Shown: positions 16,902-26,446, counted from the stretch's first letter. The stretch: 64,000 nucleotides of DNA from Phormidium tenue FACHB-1050 (GCF_014696925.1 NZ_JACJQY010000015.1:1-64000), one strand, 5' to 3'. Notes: generated from the sequence alone by a model not told the origin. A program made the numbers and translations.

Positions 16902-19316
16902 ATGCTAGTACAAAACAGCATTTATCTGGACTTAGCAATCGATCATTGCCCCCTCATGATTGCGCCAAACAAATCTGTATTGGACGCAATTAATTTGATG
17001 AATCAAAGGATTGAGGCTGAATCTATACAGCACTGTGACCGTATATTGCTAGAGGCTAGGGCAAGCTGTGTTGTGGTGGTTGATGAGCAAAGGTTCATTG
17101 GAATTTTTTCTGAACGGGACGTATTGCAGCTAGTGCAAAAGCAGGTAGATCTGCCATCTTTACAGGTGATTAATGCTATTTCAGATCACCCAATGGTGAT
17201 TAAGCGATCGCAAATTCAAGATTTGGATTCAATGCTCCAGATCTTGCAACAGTCTCGAAGTCGCCATCTATCTGTAATTGATGACTCTGGCAACATCATC
17301 GGAGTAGCGACGCAGGAAAGTATTCTCTTTGCCAAAAACAGGCTAACCGAAGACACTTTAGCGTATGTAAAAGCCCAAAAACGCGCAGTTTTAACCGCAA
17401 TTCCCGATCTAATCTATCGCTTGAGTATTGATGGTATTTATTTGGAATGCTTCTCCAGTAGTTATGTTACGGATTTACTACCATCTGATCTTGATCCGAT
17501 TAGCAAGCGTCTTTCCGATGTTTTGCCTAAAGAATTAGCCGATCGCAAATTGCACTTACTCAGACAAGCGATCGCTACTGGAGAGATTCAGTCCTTTGAG
17601 CAACAATGGAATATTAAGGGGGAAATACAATATGAAGAGGTGCAAATAGTCAAAGTCAATGAACAAGAAGTCTTGACAATTATTCGGAATATTAGCGATC
17701 GCAAGCGCTCCGAAGAAGCTTTACGCGAATCAGAAATGCGATTTAGAAGTGTATTTGACAATGCGGCGGTAGGAATATCATTAGCTGCGCCTGATGGAAA
17801 ACATATTGCTGTAAACCAATCTTTATGTCACATGTTGGGATATACAGAGACGGAACTACAAGTGTTGACGTTTCAGGAAATCACCCATCCTGATGATCTC
17901 GATCTCGATCTTTATCACTCTCAGAAACTACTTAACAATGAGATTGATAGTTTTCATATCGAGAAACGCTTTCGTCATAAAAATGGGCAATTTATTTGGG
18001 GATTAATGAGTGTTTCTATGGTTCGAGCTCCTCAAAGTCAACCGATGTATGATATTGCGCTAATTCAAAATATTAATGAACTGAAAAATACACAGCAGGA
18101 ACTATCTAAACTCAATCAAGAATTAGAAATTAGAATTGAACAAAGAACCCTCGATCTTGCCGAAAGTGAAACTCGCAAACAACAGATACTCAACGCGATT
18201 CCCGATTTGTTACTGCGGCTGAAACTAGATGGAACTTGTCTAGATTGTATGATGCCAACTATTTCTGATAAGGAAGCTTTCATTCCAGTCAAGCAGAATA
18301 TTGCTGAAGTTCTATCGCCGTCAGTTCTCGCTGAACAATTGGCTGTATTTAATAAGGCGATCGCCACAGGTGAGGTGCAAATCTATGAACATAAGTTACA
18401 AAAGTATGGCGAATGGGTTTATGAGGAAATGCGGATCAGTCCCTGTAGTGAGGATGAGGTTTTAGTACTGGTAAGAAATATCAGCGATCGCAAGCGTGCC
18501 GAAGCCGCACTCCAGTTAAGCAATGAAAAGCTTCTCGCCACAAATAAAGAACTAGAACGAGTTACCCGCCTTAAGGATGAATTTCTTGCCACGATGAGTC
18601 ATGAGCTACGAACTCCACTCAATGCCATTTTAGGGATTTCCGAAGGTTTACTGGAGCAAGTTTTTGGTGAACTTAACCAGCGTCAACAAAACTCATTAAA
18701 GACAATTCAAAAAAGTGGGCAGCATCTTCTAGAACTAATTAACGATATTCTGGATGTTGCCAAGATTGAAGCAGGAATGTTCACGCTGGAACTAACATCA
18801 GTTTCGCTACGATATCTCTGTGACAGTAGCCTTAGCTTTGTTAAACACCAAGCTGCCCAAAAGAATATTCAGTTAGATCTGGTAATTCATGCCAATATGC
18901 CAAAGGTGATCGAAATCGATGAACGCCGAATACGGCAGCTACTAATTAACTTGTTGAGTAATGCCGTAAAATTTACACCTAGAAATGGGAATGTTACTCT
19001 AGAAGCCAAATTAGTTCATGTTGCGATCAATGATGCAGACGCTAATACCAAAGGACATTGTGAAGCCCAGTTTAAAGATGAGCTTCATTTTTTGGTGTCT
19101 GACACGGGAATTGGTATTTCTCTAGATGATATCAATAAACTATTTCAACCTTTTATGCAGATTGACAGTAGCCTCAGTCGGCAGTATGCAGGTACGGGGC
19201 TAGGTTTAAATTTGGTCAAGAAACTCGCCGAACTTCACGGGGGACAAGTAAGTGTTGAAAGTAAGGTCGGTGAAGGTAGTTGCTTTACTGTGAGGTTGCC
19301 CTATAAAAGCCCATAG
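16902..19316 (+). CDS. CBS-PAS sensor histidine kinase
   Basis: Domain order: two CBS repeats (about 1-150, with SCVVVVDEQRFIGIFSERDV), a first PAS-like segment (160-275), a second PAS (285-400, RFRSVFDNAAVGISLAAPDG), a coiled coil, a third PAS-like segment (425-545), then HisKA with phospho-acceptor His567 in MSHELRTPLNAIL and HATPase_c (N box NLLSNAVKFTP, G1 DTGIGI, G2 GTGLGL). No membrane segment is present, so sensing is cytoplasmic: adenine nucleotides through CBS and small molecules or redox through PAS are reasonable guesses. No receiver domain or response regulator is adjacent. It diverges from the flavoprotein gene. The stop codon lies inside a strong hairpin. Confidence 0.92.
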   Translation: MLVQNSIYLDLAIDHCPLMIAPNKSVLDAINLMNQRIEAESIQHCDRILLEARASCVVVVDEQRFIGIFSERDVLQLVQKQVDLPSLQVINAISDHPMVIKRSQIQDLDSMLQILQQSRSRHLSVIDDSGNIIGVATQESILFAKNRLTEDTLAYVKAQKRAVLTAIPDLIYRLSIDGIYLECFSSSYVTDLLPSDLDPISKRLSDVLPKELADRKLHLLRQAIATGEIQSFEQQWNIKGEIQYEEVQIVKVNEQEVLTIIRNISDRKRSEEALRESEMRFRSVFDNAAVGISLAAPDGKHIAVNQSLCHMLGYTETELQVLTFQEITHPDDLDLDLYHSQKLLNNEIDSFHIEKRFRHKNGQFIWGLMSVSMVRAPQSQPMYDIALIQNINELKNTQQELSKLNQELEIRIEQRTLDLAESETRKQQILNAIPDLLLRLKLDGTCLDCMMPTISDKEAFIPVKQNIAEVLSPSVLAEQLAVFNKAIATGEVQIYEHKLQKYGEWVYEEMRISPCSEDEVLVLVRNISDRKRAEAALQLSNEKLLATNKELERVTRLKDEFLATMSHELRTPLNAILGISEGLLEQVFGELNQRQQNSLKTIQKSGQHLLELINDILDVAKIEAGMFTLELTSVSLRYLCDSSLSFVKHQAAQKNIQLDLVIHANMPKVIEIDERRIRQLLINLLSNAVKFTPRNGNVTLEAKLVHVAINDADANTKGHCEAQFKDELHFLVSDTGIGISLDDINKLFQPFMQIDSSLSRQYAGTGLGLNLVKKLAELHGGQVSVESKVGEGSCFTVRLPYKSP

Positions 19317-19345
19317 AGCAAGCGCCGCCATGCTCTATGGGCTTT
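19306..19345 (+). terminator. Hairpin containing the histidine kinase stop codon
   Basis: A perfect 15-bp stem (AAAGCCCATAGAGCA with its complement) includes the TAG stop at 19314-19316. It is followed at once by a second hairpin at 19347. Confidence 0.65.
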
Positions 19346-19346
19346 C

Positions 19347-19387
19347 AAAACAGTAAAGGGGCGCTTTTTGCGCCCCTTTACTGTTTT
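19347..19387. terminator. Second hairpin between convergent genes
   Basis: A perfect 17-bp stem, AAAACAGTAAAGGGGCG with its complement, and a CTTTTTG loop lie seven bases before the stop end of the convergent coiled-coil gene. The A-run on one side and T-run on the other suit termination in both directions. Confidence 0.65.
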
Positions 19388-19394
19388 GGGATGA

Positions 19395-20552
19395 TTAGCG
19401 ATGTCTGACTAGAAAAGATGGTAAATCCACCTTGGAATTTGGACGCTGCGATCGTACTGGCGTTGATTCTGATAAAGACTCAGGCGATCGATATTCTTGC
19501 TCATACGTAGACTCGCTACCATGGTGAGATGGTGGAGTCAGATGTCTAACAGGTTTTTCAGCTAACAACCGATCTAACGCGCCGCTCAGTTGGAGAGCGT
19601 GGTGCTGATGGCGGACTGATTGCTCCTTCCAATGCTGGATCGCTGCTTCATATTCAGATGCTTTAGAGGCTTGGTGCAGCACTTGATTTTGTAGTTCTTC
19701 GATCTGCTGCTCTAATTCTTGAACTCTGGTGAGATCGCTAACATATTCATTTTCAAGCCCGCGCAAGGATTGATGCAGTTTCGCCTGATTGGAAAGATGT
19801 TGAATTAATTCTTCTTCCATCTGATCCCGTTGAGTGGTGACTTCTGATAGCTTGGTTTGGGCTATCTCAAGAGTTTTAGTGGAGTCTTTGAGCAGAACTT
19901 GAGTAGCCTCTAGCTCTGTAGTCAAAGTTTCTTGAGAAATATCTAAAGCTGTATTCTGACATTGCAGTTGATGAATTGCTTCATTTTTGTCATTCATCTC
20001 CTGCACATATTGCTGATGAATTTTCTGAGATTCAATTTCTAGGGCGATCGCTAAGCGATGTTTGAATTCCTCCTCTAGTTGTAAAACATGGATCGCTAGG
20101 CGATCGCTTAAATCTCTGTCATCGGAGATTGGTGGATGCGTTTGCAAATTAGTGACTTGCTTTTGTAACTGTTCGAGTTGGGTGGTTAGTTCCGTGACTT
20201 GGCGATCGCGATCAGTGGTGATGCTAGTAATTTCTTGTTCTAACTGATCAACATATTCACATTCAAATTGGTGTTGCGATCGCAGATTTTCCAACTCTTT
20301 CTGAAGGCGATCGCACTCAGAGATCAACTCAGTGTTTCCGAAATTTTCATTATTATGGCTATCGTCATCATCTAACGACCAATCATCTGAAAATAGATCC
20401 ACAGAATCTTTTAATATATTCGTAATTTCAGTGATTGTTTTTTCTTCAAGCGCTTCTCCACCTAAGAGCGCATCAAGATCATCGTCATCATTAACGGGTA
20501 CGCCTCTAACCAAAACTTCTCGTAGTGCTGCTTCGCGTTTCAAATCACTCAC
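19395..20552 (-). CDS. Coiled-coil protein of unknown function
   Basis: From about residue 80 to 330 the protein is nearly continuous heptad sequence rich in Gln, Glu and Leu (CDRLQKELENLRSQHQFECE onward). The N terminus has an acidic patch, NDDDDLDALLGGEALEEKT, and the C-terminal 60 residues are Ser/Pro/Arg-rich and probably disordered. I choose GTG 20552 (385 aa, starting SDLKREAALREVL) because GAGG lies seven bases before it. The TTG at 20615 adds 21 residues with no clear ribosome site. No enzyme motif is present. Cytoskeletal or scaffold roles are possible, but no partner is indicated by position. Confidence 0.75.
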   Translation of the reverse strand: MSDLKREAALREVLVRGVPVNDDDDLDALLGGEALEEKTITEITNILKDSVDLFSDDWSLDDDDSHNNENFGNTELISECDRLQKELENLRSQHQFECEYVDQLEQEITSITTDRDRQVTELTTQLEQLQKQVTNLQTHPPISDDRDLSDRLAIHVLQLEEEFKHRLAIALEIESQKIHQQYVQEMNDKNEAIHQLQCQNTALDISQETLTTELEATQVLLKDSTKTLEIAQTKLSEVTTQRDQMEEELIQHLSNQAKLHQSLRGLENEYVSDLTRVQELEQQIEELQNQVLHQASKASEYEAAIQHWKEQSVRHQHHALQLSGALDRLLAEKPVRHLTPPSHHGSESTYEQEYRSPESLSESTPVRSQRPNSKVDLPSFLVRHR

Positions 20553-20650
20553 GGACAACCTCACCGAACAATACCGAGGTATTTTTACAAGACAAACATT
20601 AACAGACTTTGTCAAGTTTGCAAGTTTTTTTCTTAGTTATTCTTATGTCC

Positions 20651-20870
20651 TATACCAAAGCACAAAATGGCTACACCATTTTATGCTTTTAAACCCCTTA
20701 CTGAGTTTGGTTTTTATAGCAATGTAAGTTTTGCTTAGGACATAAACCCAAAAAGATGAGTGGCGGCGCTTCGCGCCGCCACTCATCTTTTTGGGTTTGA
20801 TTGGTCCTAGCTATCTTTTGTATTGCTATAGTTCCCAAAAATATGGCTCCACTTTCGGAAACTGGTGTTA
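20651..20870. repeat. Second-type palindromic element (TATACC ends), split by copy B
   Basis: The left part (20651-20716: TATACCAA, the palindrome CACAAAATGG..CCATTTTAT, then CCCTTACTGAGTTTGGTTTTTA) and the right part (from 20831: GTTCCCAAAAATATGGCTCC, ending TGGTGTTA) align in order with the intact element at 44190-44304. The 112-bp insertion at 20717-20828 sits exactly where that element reads TTTTTAATTCCC. Confidence 0.7.
20715..20830. repeat. 116-bp palindromic element, copy B (nested)
   Basis: The ends are TATAGCAATGTAAG and TTTTGTATTGCTATA, with imperfect terminal inverted repeats. The central arm AGATGAGTGGCGGCG is followed by its exact complement. Removing 20717-20828 and one TA restores GGTTTTTAGTTCCC, matching the element at 44190 except for one base, so the target duplication appears to be TA. 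Confidence 0.8.
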
Positions 20871-20986
20871 CGGCGAAGGTTACGGACTTAGCAATTTATG
20901 GGACTGGGCTACCAATTTTTGCTCCCACCTCAATAATGCTTGTGCGCGATACCTTTCTCCTTGACTATGCCTCTATATTTCATCCC

Positions 20987-21844
20987 TCACACCTTAACTA
21001 ACCAGAGCCAGTTTTTAAAGCCGTTCCATCTTCCCAATGCGATCGGTAAGTTAATCGGCAAAAGTAGACAAATTTTAATCAAAGTATAAGTTATATAAAT
21101 TAATAATCCTAATCGTGTACTATGTTGCTGTAAAAAATATAAGCGACTAAATGTATAGTGACTGTACATATTCTTTTGATCTTTACCAATAATACTAGAT
21201 ACTTGATGTGTGACTAAAATATGATTGGTAATAGCAATATGATAACCTCTTTGATAATATCGTTCACACAAATCAGTGTCTTCACAATACAGAAAATATT
21301 TGGGATCAAAATTTGGACAATGCTCAAATCTATCGAGATTAATAATCAGACTACACCCACATACCCAACGACTTTTTACTGTACCAATTCTTGTCTTTTT
21401 GTTTTCTGTGTAATCAGCTTTATGTTTAATATTTCCTGTCCAATGATTAAAAGCACCTGAGCTAAACCATATGCGTTCATTTGCATCTTGTATTTTAGTT
21501 CCTAAGATTGCGATTGACGGGTCTTTTTCAAGACATTCAAAGATATATTCTTTGGAATTTTTATGAATAGTTGCGTCAGGATTAATTAACCAAACTAGAG
21601 CTTTAGAATCAATACCATAGATATAATCTATACCAAAATTACACCCCCTGCCGAAACCTAAATTTTCTTCAGAATTAAAAATTACAACATTTGAATAATC
21701 TTTAAGCTGATTAATAGAAATATCTAGACAAGAATTATTAACAATAATAAGTTTATAATTTGATTTAATATTCAGTTGAATGGATTGAATGAGTTTCTTA
21801 ATCAGTTCAGTTGAATAATAATTAACAGTTATGAAATATATCAT
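20987..21844 (-). CDS. Family 2 glycosyltransferase (rhamnosyltransferase-like)
   Basis: MIYFITVNYYSTELIKKLI is a GT2 nucleotide-sugar-binding start, and SEENLGFGRGCNFGIDY with LVWLINPDA gives the substrate and metal-binding region of WbbL/RfbF-like enzymes. KYFLYCEDTDLCERYYQRG is the usual acceptor-side acidic motif, and a hydrophobic C-terminal segment may dip into the membrane. I start at ATG 21844 (285 aa); the longer reading from 21916 overlaps the upstream gene and adds residues unlike the family. It is the last gene of the polysaccharide operon and the DNA is very AT-rich. Donor and acceptor sugars are not predictable. Confidence 0.85.
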   Translation of the reverse strand: MIYFITVNYYSTELIKKLIQSIQLNIKSNYKLIIVNNSCLDISINQLKDYSNVVIFNSEENLGFGRGCNFGIDYIYGIDSKALVWLINPDATIHKNSKEYIFECLEKDPSIAILGTKIQDANERIWFSSGAFNHWTGNIKHKADYTENKKTRIGTVKSRWVCGCSLIINLDRFEHCPNFDPKYFLYCEDTDLCERYYQRGYHIAITNHILVTHQVSSIIGKDQKNMYSHYTFSRLYFLQQHSTRLGLLIYITYTLIKICLLLPINLPIALGRWNGFKNWLWLVKV

Positions 21845-21870
21845 GATTAATTTTAGATTGAGAATGTTTT

Positions 21871-22806
21871 TCAAATTAACTGAATAACTGATGCTAGATA
21901 TTTTATTAATTTCCATAAGTTAGGAAGTTTTTTCTTGATAATATTTAAAAACGAAAAATTAGATAATAAGAATTTACGTTTGTTAGTAGATATTAAACCT
22001 GAAGTATATTCGGGATAAAGTTTCTTCTTTGTTTTTTCAATTCTTTCCCCTGTTTCTAGCCAAATCTTGGCATTTTCAATTTCTCTATGATCTAAAATTG
22101 AATAAGCATCAAGATTAGAACTAGAGTTAGAAGGCTTGATATAAAAACGATATTCACAAGTTACTTCATTAATAAATGTAGGATAACCACGATGAAGTAA
22201 TCGAAGTAAAAATTCATAGTCTTCCATCACAGGAAATGATTCATCAAAATAAATACAATCAAGATTGCATTTATTTCTATCGATTAAATAGCTGTGAATT
22301 GGAATGAAATTATCTTTTAGCATTTCTTTGACAGTAAATTTATCTTTTTGAAAAGGATAATTTAGAGACACAATATTAACTTTTTCTTTATCTAAGGTGC
22401 AAATAGACATCGCTACTTGACTGTATGCCCAAGCGACTGATTCAGAATTATTAAGCTTTTCAACTAAACTGGCTATATGGTGTTTATAAAAAACATCATC
22501 ATCATCCAAGAAGCCTATATATCTGCCATTTGCATTATTAACTCCTATGTTTAAATTTTTAGCCCTTTGATCTTTAGATGTATAATTGATAAATATCCTG
22601 ACTTGAACTTGTTTATCACTATATTCATTGCTCATATTTTGGAGATAATCGATAAAGTCTTGTTTCTCTGATTGAATAACAATAATAATTTCAATAGGAC
22701 GATAATCATTAGCAACGACACTTAAAAGAGCATTTTTAAGTAAAGGTAGTCTTTTTTCTTGACTAGTCCTAATAATGATCGTAACAAGGTCATTAAATTG
22801 AATCAT
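21871..22806 (-). CDS. Family 2 glycosyltransferase
   Basis: The start LVTIIIRTSQEKRLPLLKNA and GRYIGFLDDDDVFYKHHIASL (DxD-type metal site in DDDD) define a GT-A fold glycosyltransferase. EDYEFLLRLLHRGYPTFI is the conserved acidic motif before the catalytic base. The length of 311 residues is typical. It lies five bases downstream of the 494-aa glycosyltransferase gene in the same AT-rich operon. It would add one sugar to a lipid-linked glycan on the cytoplasmic face; specificity is unknown. Confidence 0.87.
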   Translation of the reverse strand: MIQFNDLVTIIIRTSQEKRLPLLKNALLSVVANDYRPIEIIIVIQSEKQDFIDYLQNMSNEYSDKQVQVRIFINYTSKDQRAKNLNIGVNNANGRYIGFLDDDDVFYKHHIASLVEKLNNSESVAWAYSQVAMSICTLDKEKVNIVSLNYPFQKDKFTVKEMLKDNFIPIHSYLIDRNKCNLDCIYFDESFPVMEDYEFLLRLLHRGYPTFINEVTCEYRFYIKPSNSSSNLDAYSILDHREIENAKIWLETGERIEKTKKKLYPEYTSGLISTNKRKFLLSNFSFLNIIKKKLPNLWKLIKYLASVIQLI

Positions 22807-22811
22807 ATTTT

Positions 22812-24296
22812 TTAACGTTTATTCAAGTGAATGCGATAGTTGAGATATCCTTGAAATCTATAATATAAACTACCTTGTTTAAATAATCTTACAAATCTAA
22901 AGAAATAGACCCAAGCAATAAACATACTTCCCTTAGACTTTCCATAATTACAAATTATTTTTTTTGAAATATAATCTAAAGAAACATTACACTTTTCCAA
23001 GAAAAAGATTTTTTCCGTAAAAGAATAAGTTAGGGGAGTTAAGCAATTTTTTTTGATTAAATCCATATATCTACGCTGATTTTTCAATTCATTAAACTCA
23101 ACTAATTGTTGAAGAGTTGACTGAAATCCATCATTATTTATATAGATGGGAATATCATAATTGCAAAATCTTTGAATATAAGTGAATACAGGTTTTTGTA
23201 AATCAGGCTCTATATATTGAAGCCACCAGTAATAATTTTCAGCTAGTTTCACAAAGGATAAAATTAACTTTTTATCTGAAATAAATGAAATATCGTCATA
23301 AGTTGATTTTTTGAAAAGTTTGCCCCAAAACTCTTGTAGAGTATTTTTAAATTTCTGATTACTTTTGTCTAATTTTTTACTAAAAATAGTATTTATATTG
23401 TTGTTGTCGATGCTAAATTTATTGATAAACTGTTGGATTTTCAATATCAAAAGAGGATGAAATCCTATTCGATAGGTAAATGCGCTAGGATCAAACATCA
23501 CTTCACAAGCTATATTTATTGCTTTCTCCAATAAAATATTGTTGTCTAAATTTACTGCTGGAATTAGATCTTCAATATCATGATTATTTAAAACTTGGAT
23601 AGAAGATCTGGCTGAATCATACAAACAAAAATCACTAAATCTTTGCGATTCTTGTTCTGGGTAAATCCTCTGCAAATAGGTAAATTCTGGAATAAATAAT
23701 GCTCGATATTTAATCATTAATCTAAGCCACATATCATAATCTTGAGCGTATTTCAGCTCTTCATTGAAGTATCCAGTATTTAGCCATGCTTCTCTATTAA
23801 TACAAATACTATTGCCAGCAACATAATTTCTTCTTAGCATTTCAATGATTTGAAACTCAATAGGTGGTATAGATTTACCAAAATTAGGATTTAGGTTAAT
23901 GATTTTGCCAGTTGTTCCTACTAGTTGCTGAAAATTAGAGAAGAAAAACTTATGTGTGGTTTTTTTGTAAATCCATTCGCGATGTATTGCTAACTTATCT
24001 ATCTCAAATAGATCATCTGAACTTAACCAACAAACCCATTCTCCTTTGGCATGATTTAAAGCCAGATTCAAGGCAGATCCAGTGCCGCCATTTTCTTTGT
24101 TAATCACTTTAAAACGAGAATCTTTTTGAGCATATATTTCTAGAACATTGGCTGTATTATCTGTTGAGCCATCATTCACAATAATCGCTTCCCAATCATT
24201 ATCAGTTTGGTTTATTAAGCTATCAAGAGCTTCACCTAAATACTGACATTGGTTATAAGTGGGAACTAATATGCTAAAGAATGGAAGATTATTCAT
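22812..24296 (-). CDS. Family 2 glycosyltransferase with long C-terminal extension
   Basis: The first 240 residues are a clear GT2 domain: SILVPTYNQCQYLGEALDSL, NDGSTDNTANVL, GEWVCWLSSDDLFEIDKLAI (DD metal site) and YAQDYDMWLRLMIKYRALFI. The remaining 250 residues have no motif I know, are Lys/Phe/Asn-rich, and may be an acceptor-binding helical domain. The gene follows the WecB/CapG-like epimerase by 27 bases. At 494 residues it is longer than a plain GT2. The AT-rich composition contrasts with the nearby sugar-nucleotide genes. Confidence 0.87.
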   Translation of the reverse strand: MNNLPFFSILVPTYNQCQYLGEALDSLINQTDNDWEAIIVNDGSTDNTANVLEIYAQKDSRFKVINKENGGTGSALNLALNHAKGEWVCWLSSDDLFEIDKLAIHREWIYKKTTHKFFFSNFQQLVGTTGKIINLNPNFGKSIPPIEFQIIEMLRRNYVAGNSICINREAWLNTGYFNEELKYAQDYDMWLRLMIKYRALFIPEFTYLQRIYPEQESQRFSDFCLYDSARSSIQVLNNHDIEDLIPAVNLDNNILLEKAINIACEVMFDPSAFTYRIGFHPLLILKIQQFINKFSIDNNNINTIFSKKLDKSNQKFKNTLQEFWGKLFKKSTYDDISFISDKKLILSFVKLAENYYWWLQYIEPDLQKPVFTYIQRFCNYDIPIYINNDGFQSTLQQLVEFNELKNQRRYMDLIKKNCLTPLTYSFTEKIFFLEKCNVSLDYISKKIICNYGKSKGSMFIAWVYFFRFVRLFKQGSLYYRFQGYLNYRIHLNKR

Positions 24297-24323
24297 TGGA
24301 ATATTTTTATGTGATTTTGTTTT

Positions 24324-25403
24324 TTATAGATTACTAGTAAGGATTTTAATAATTTTTTCGCTAACGATAGGGGTGATATATTCTTGTGGGATATCCCAAT
24401 GAGTGGATTGATTAAGGACAACTTGCACACAACGATTTATATCCTCTGGAAAAGCTCCGCTTAGGATGTTGCTACCAGATTCGAGGGTTTCTGGTCTTTC
24501 GGTTACGTCGCGAATAGTAACGTTAGGAACTTTAAAAATACAGCATTCTTCTTGCACTGTTCCGCTATCACTTAAAACACAAAGGGCGTTTTGTTCTAAA
24601 TTAATGAAATCAAAAAAATTAAATGGCTCACAAAGATATATTTCTTGATTTTTAATTGTTAGATTGTAATGATTCATCCAATGTTTTGTGCGTGGATGTA
24701 AGCTACATACAACAGGAACTTGATACTTTGTTTGTAGTTGCTCTAAACTGGTCAATATTCCAATTAATCGTTCTTGAATATCAACATTTTCTTGGCGATG
24801 CATTGTCACTAAAAAATAATTTTGTTTTTTGATTCCTAAATTTTGGAGAATTGTCGATGTATCAATAGTAGGTTGATGATGTTGAATAACTTCAAAGATA
24901 GGATTCCCTGTAACGTATATTTTATTGCTTTGAATACCTTCTTTGATCAGATTCGCCCTACTTCTTTCTGTGTAAGGTAATAGGATGTCACTACTATGAT
25001 CAATGATGCGGCGGTTGATCTCTTCTGGTACGCGATCGTCATAACAGCGATTCCCTGCTTCCATGTGATATACGGGGATGCCCATGCGTTTTGCCACGAT
25101 CGCGGCAAGGCTACTGTTAGTATCACCAAGGATTAAGAGTTTATCTGGTCGTTCTTGATTAAAAACTTTTTCGCATTCAATAATAATTTTGCCTATTTGT
25201 TCACCAAAAGTATCTCCACGAATTCCTAAGAAATAATCTGGCTTTCTTATTTGCAATTGCTCAAAGAAAACATCACTAAGATTTTTGTCAAAGTTCTGTC
25301 CTGTATGAACTAGAACATGATCACAAAATTGATCGAGCTTATTAATGATGCGACTAAGGCGAATTATTTCTGGTCTAGTACCTAAGATTGTAATAATTTT
25401 CAT
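24324..25403 (-). CDS. UDP-N-acetylglucosamine 2-epimerase family (WecB/CapG/WbvD-like)
   Basis: This is a non-hydrolysing UDP-HexNAc 2-epimerase. Seen: ITILGTRPEIIRLSRIINKL, HTGQNFDKNLSDVFFEQL, LGDTNSSLAA, HMEAGNRCYDDRVPEEINRR, LVTMHRQENV and LSDSGTVQEECCIFKVP. IRKPDYFLGI after the HTGQN motif is how I remember the CapG/WbjD/WbvD branch, which makes UDP-L-FucNAc or UDP-L-QuiNAc, rather than the enterobacterial WecB branch. The CapE-like and RmlD-like genes lie in the same operon and would supply its substrate. Length (359 aa) is standard. Confidence 0.9.
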   Translation of the reverse strand: MKIITILGTRPEIIRLSRIINKLDQFCDHVLVHTGQNFDKNLSDVFFEQLQIRKPDYFLGIRGDTFGEQIGKIIIECEKVFNQERPDKLLILGDTNSSLAAIVAKRMGIPVYHMEAGNRCYDDRVPEEINRRIIDHSSDILLPYTERSRANLIKEGIQSNKIYVTGNPIFEVIQHHQPTIDTSTILQNLGIKKQNYFLVTMHRQENVDIQERLIGILTSLEQLQTKYQVPVVCSLHPRTKHWMNHYNLTIKNQEIYLCEPFNFFDFINLEQNALCVLSDSGTVQEECCIFKVPNVTIRDVTERPETLESGSNILSGAFPEDINRCVQVVLNQSTHWDIPQEYITPIVSEKIIKILTSNL

Positions 25404-25437
25404 AACTTTCCATCTGCAAAAATAGTCAAATCAGTTA

Positions 25438-26409
25438 TTAATCTTTTACTCTAATCCAGAAACTTGTTGGTTCTGACATTGGGAAATGTTTACGCATTGT
25501 TAAAAACTCTGGAAACTTACTGATCAATAAATCTGGATAGTTTAGCATCATATAATTCCCTGCCCAGATTATTTCAAATCTAGAATTGAAAGTTAAAAAT
25601 GCTTGCAGTAGGTATTGTTCATTCCAAAAAAGCTCATTGTCAAAATACACTGAAGGGTAATGCTTGGGCAAACTAATATCATGAACATGAATTAAAACGC
25701 CAGAAGCTAGTCTGGGCATTATTTCACAGTATTCAATTTGTACGTCACTTCCTGTTCTCAACATATGTGTTGAGTCAATAAAGAGAATATCATTTGCTTT
25801 TAAGTCAGAGAAAAAGCTAATATCAATATCTTGCAGCTTTTTGGGGATGATTTGAATATTTTCATTTTTAGAGTTAAGTTCTTCTAAATATGATGATGGG
25901 TATGGTTCAATACAAGTTAGCTGAGACTTTTCAGGGTTTCGACAAATTGCGTGATTAGCAAATAATGTCGAAAAGCCTGAACCAATTTCTATTATTTGTC
26001 TAGGTTTAAAATGTCTAATAAAACTATAGTAAATATGAGCATCAACAGCCATGAAAGACGAATTTATTAAATAGATTTGGTTATCTTCTTTATTCTTGTC
26101 TTTGCTTTGGTATGTTGGAATAGATTGTCTAAATTCATTGATATAAAAATCTATTTGTGCTAGAAGGTTAAGTGCATTTTCGTAATTTATATCAATACCT
26201 ACTAAGTCTGATTGATACTGCCAGTAATCTTGTTTAAGATCTGCTTTTGTCGGTATGGCAGAGTAATAATGATCTCTGATTAAGAAGTATCCTTTCTTTC
26301 TAGCCAAGGTCTTCAGTAGACCAATAATTTTATTTTTCAAAATTCCGAATGCATTTTTTATCTTTGATTTTAATTTATTCACGGCTTTATCAATAGAGAT
26401 TAGTTTCAT
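25438..26409 (-). CDS. SAM-dependent methyltransferase (Methyltransf_24-like)
   Basis: IIEIGSGFSTLFANHAI is motif I for S-adenosylmethionine binding, followed by LTCIEPYPSSYLEEL (acidic residue for the ribose) and DILFIDSTHMLRTGSDV with SGVLIHVHDISLPKHYP, which are typical of the class that methylates sugars or small molecules. The N-terminal 40 residues are Lys-rich, with KIKNAFGILKNKIIGLLKTL as a possible amphipathic membrane-surface helix. It lies between the CapG-like and CapE-like genes, so O-methylation of a glycan residue is the likely role. The exact acceptor is unknown. Confidence 0.8.
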   Translation of the reverse strand: MKLISIDKAVNKLKSKIKNAFGILKNKIIGLLKTLARKKGYFLIRDHYYSAIPTKADLKQDYWQYQSDLVGIDINYENALNLLAQIDFYINEFRQSIPTYQSKDKNKEDNQIYLINSSFMAVDAHIYYSFIRHFKPRQIIEIGSGFSTLFANHAICRNPEKSQLTCIEPYPSSYLEELNSKNENIQIIPKKLQDIDISFFSDLKANDILFIDSTHMLRTGSDVQIEYCEIMPRLASGVLIHVHDISLPKHYPSVYFDNELFWNEQYLLQAFLTFNSRFEIIWAGNYMMLNYPDLLISKFPEFLTMRKHFPMSEPTSFWIRVKD

Positions 26410-26446
26410 TTTTTGTAAAGTATAGTTAAAGATAAAAAATATATGT

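Noticed and set aside
20801-21001. 66-residue plus-strand frame after copy B
   Set aside because: It begins inside the mobile element and continues through the remnant of the second element, so it is not a conserved gene.
24324-25403. Calling the epimerase wecB with a role in enterobacterial common antigen
   Set aside because: Other genes of that pathway are absent and the neighbours point to the CapG/WbvD role.
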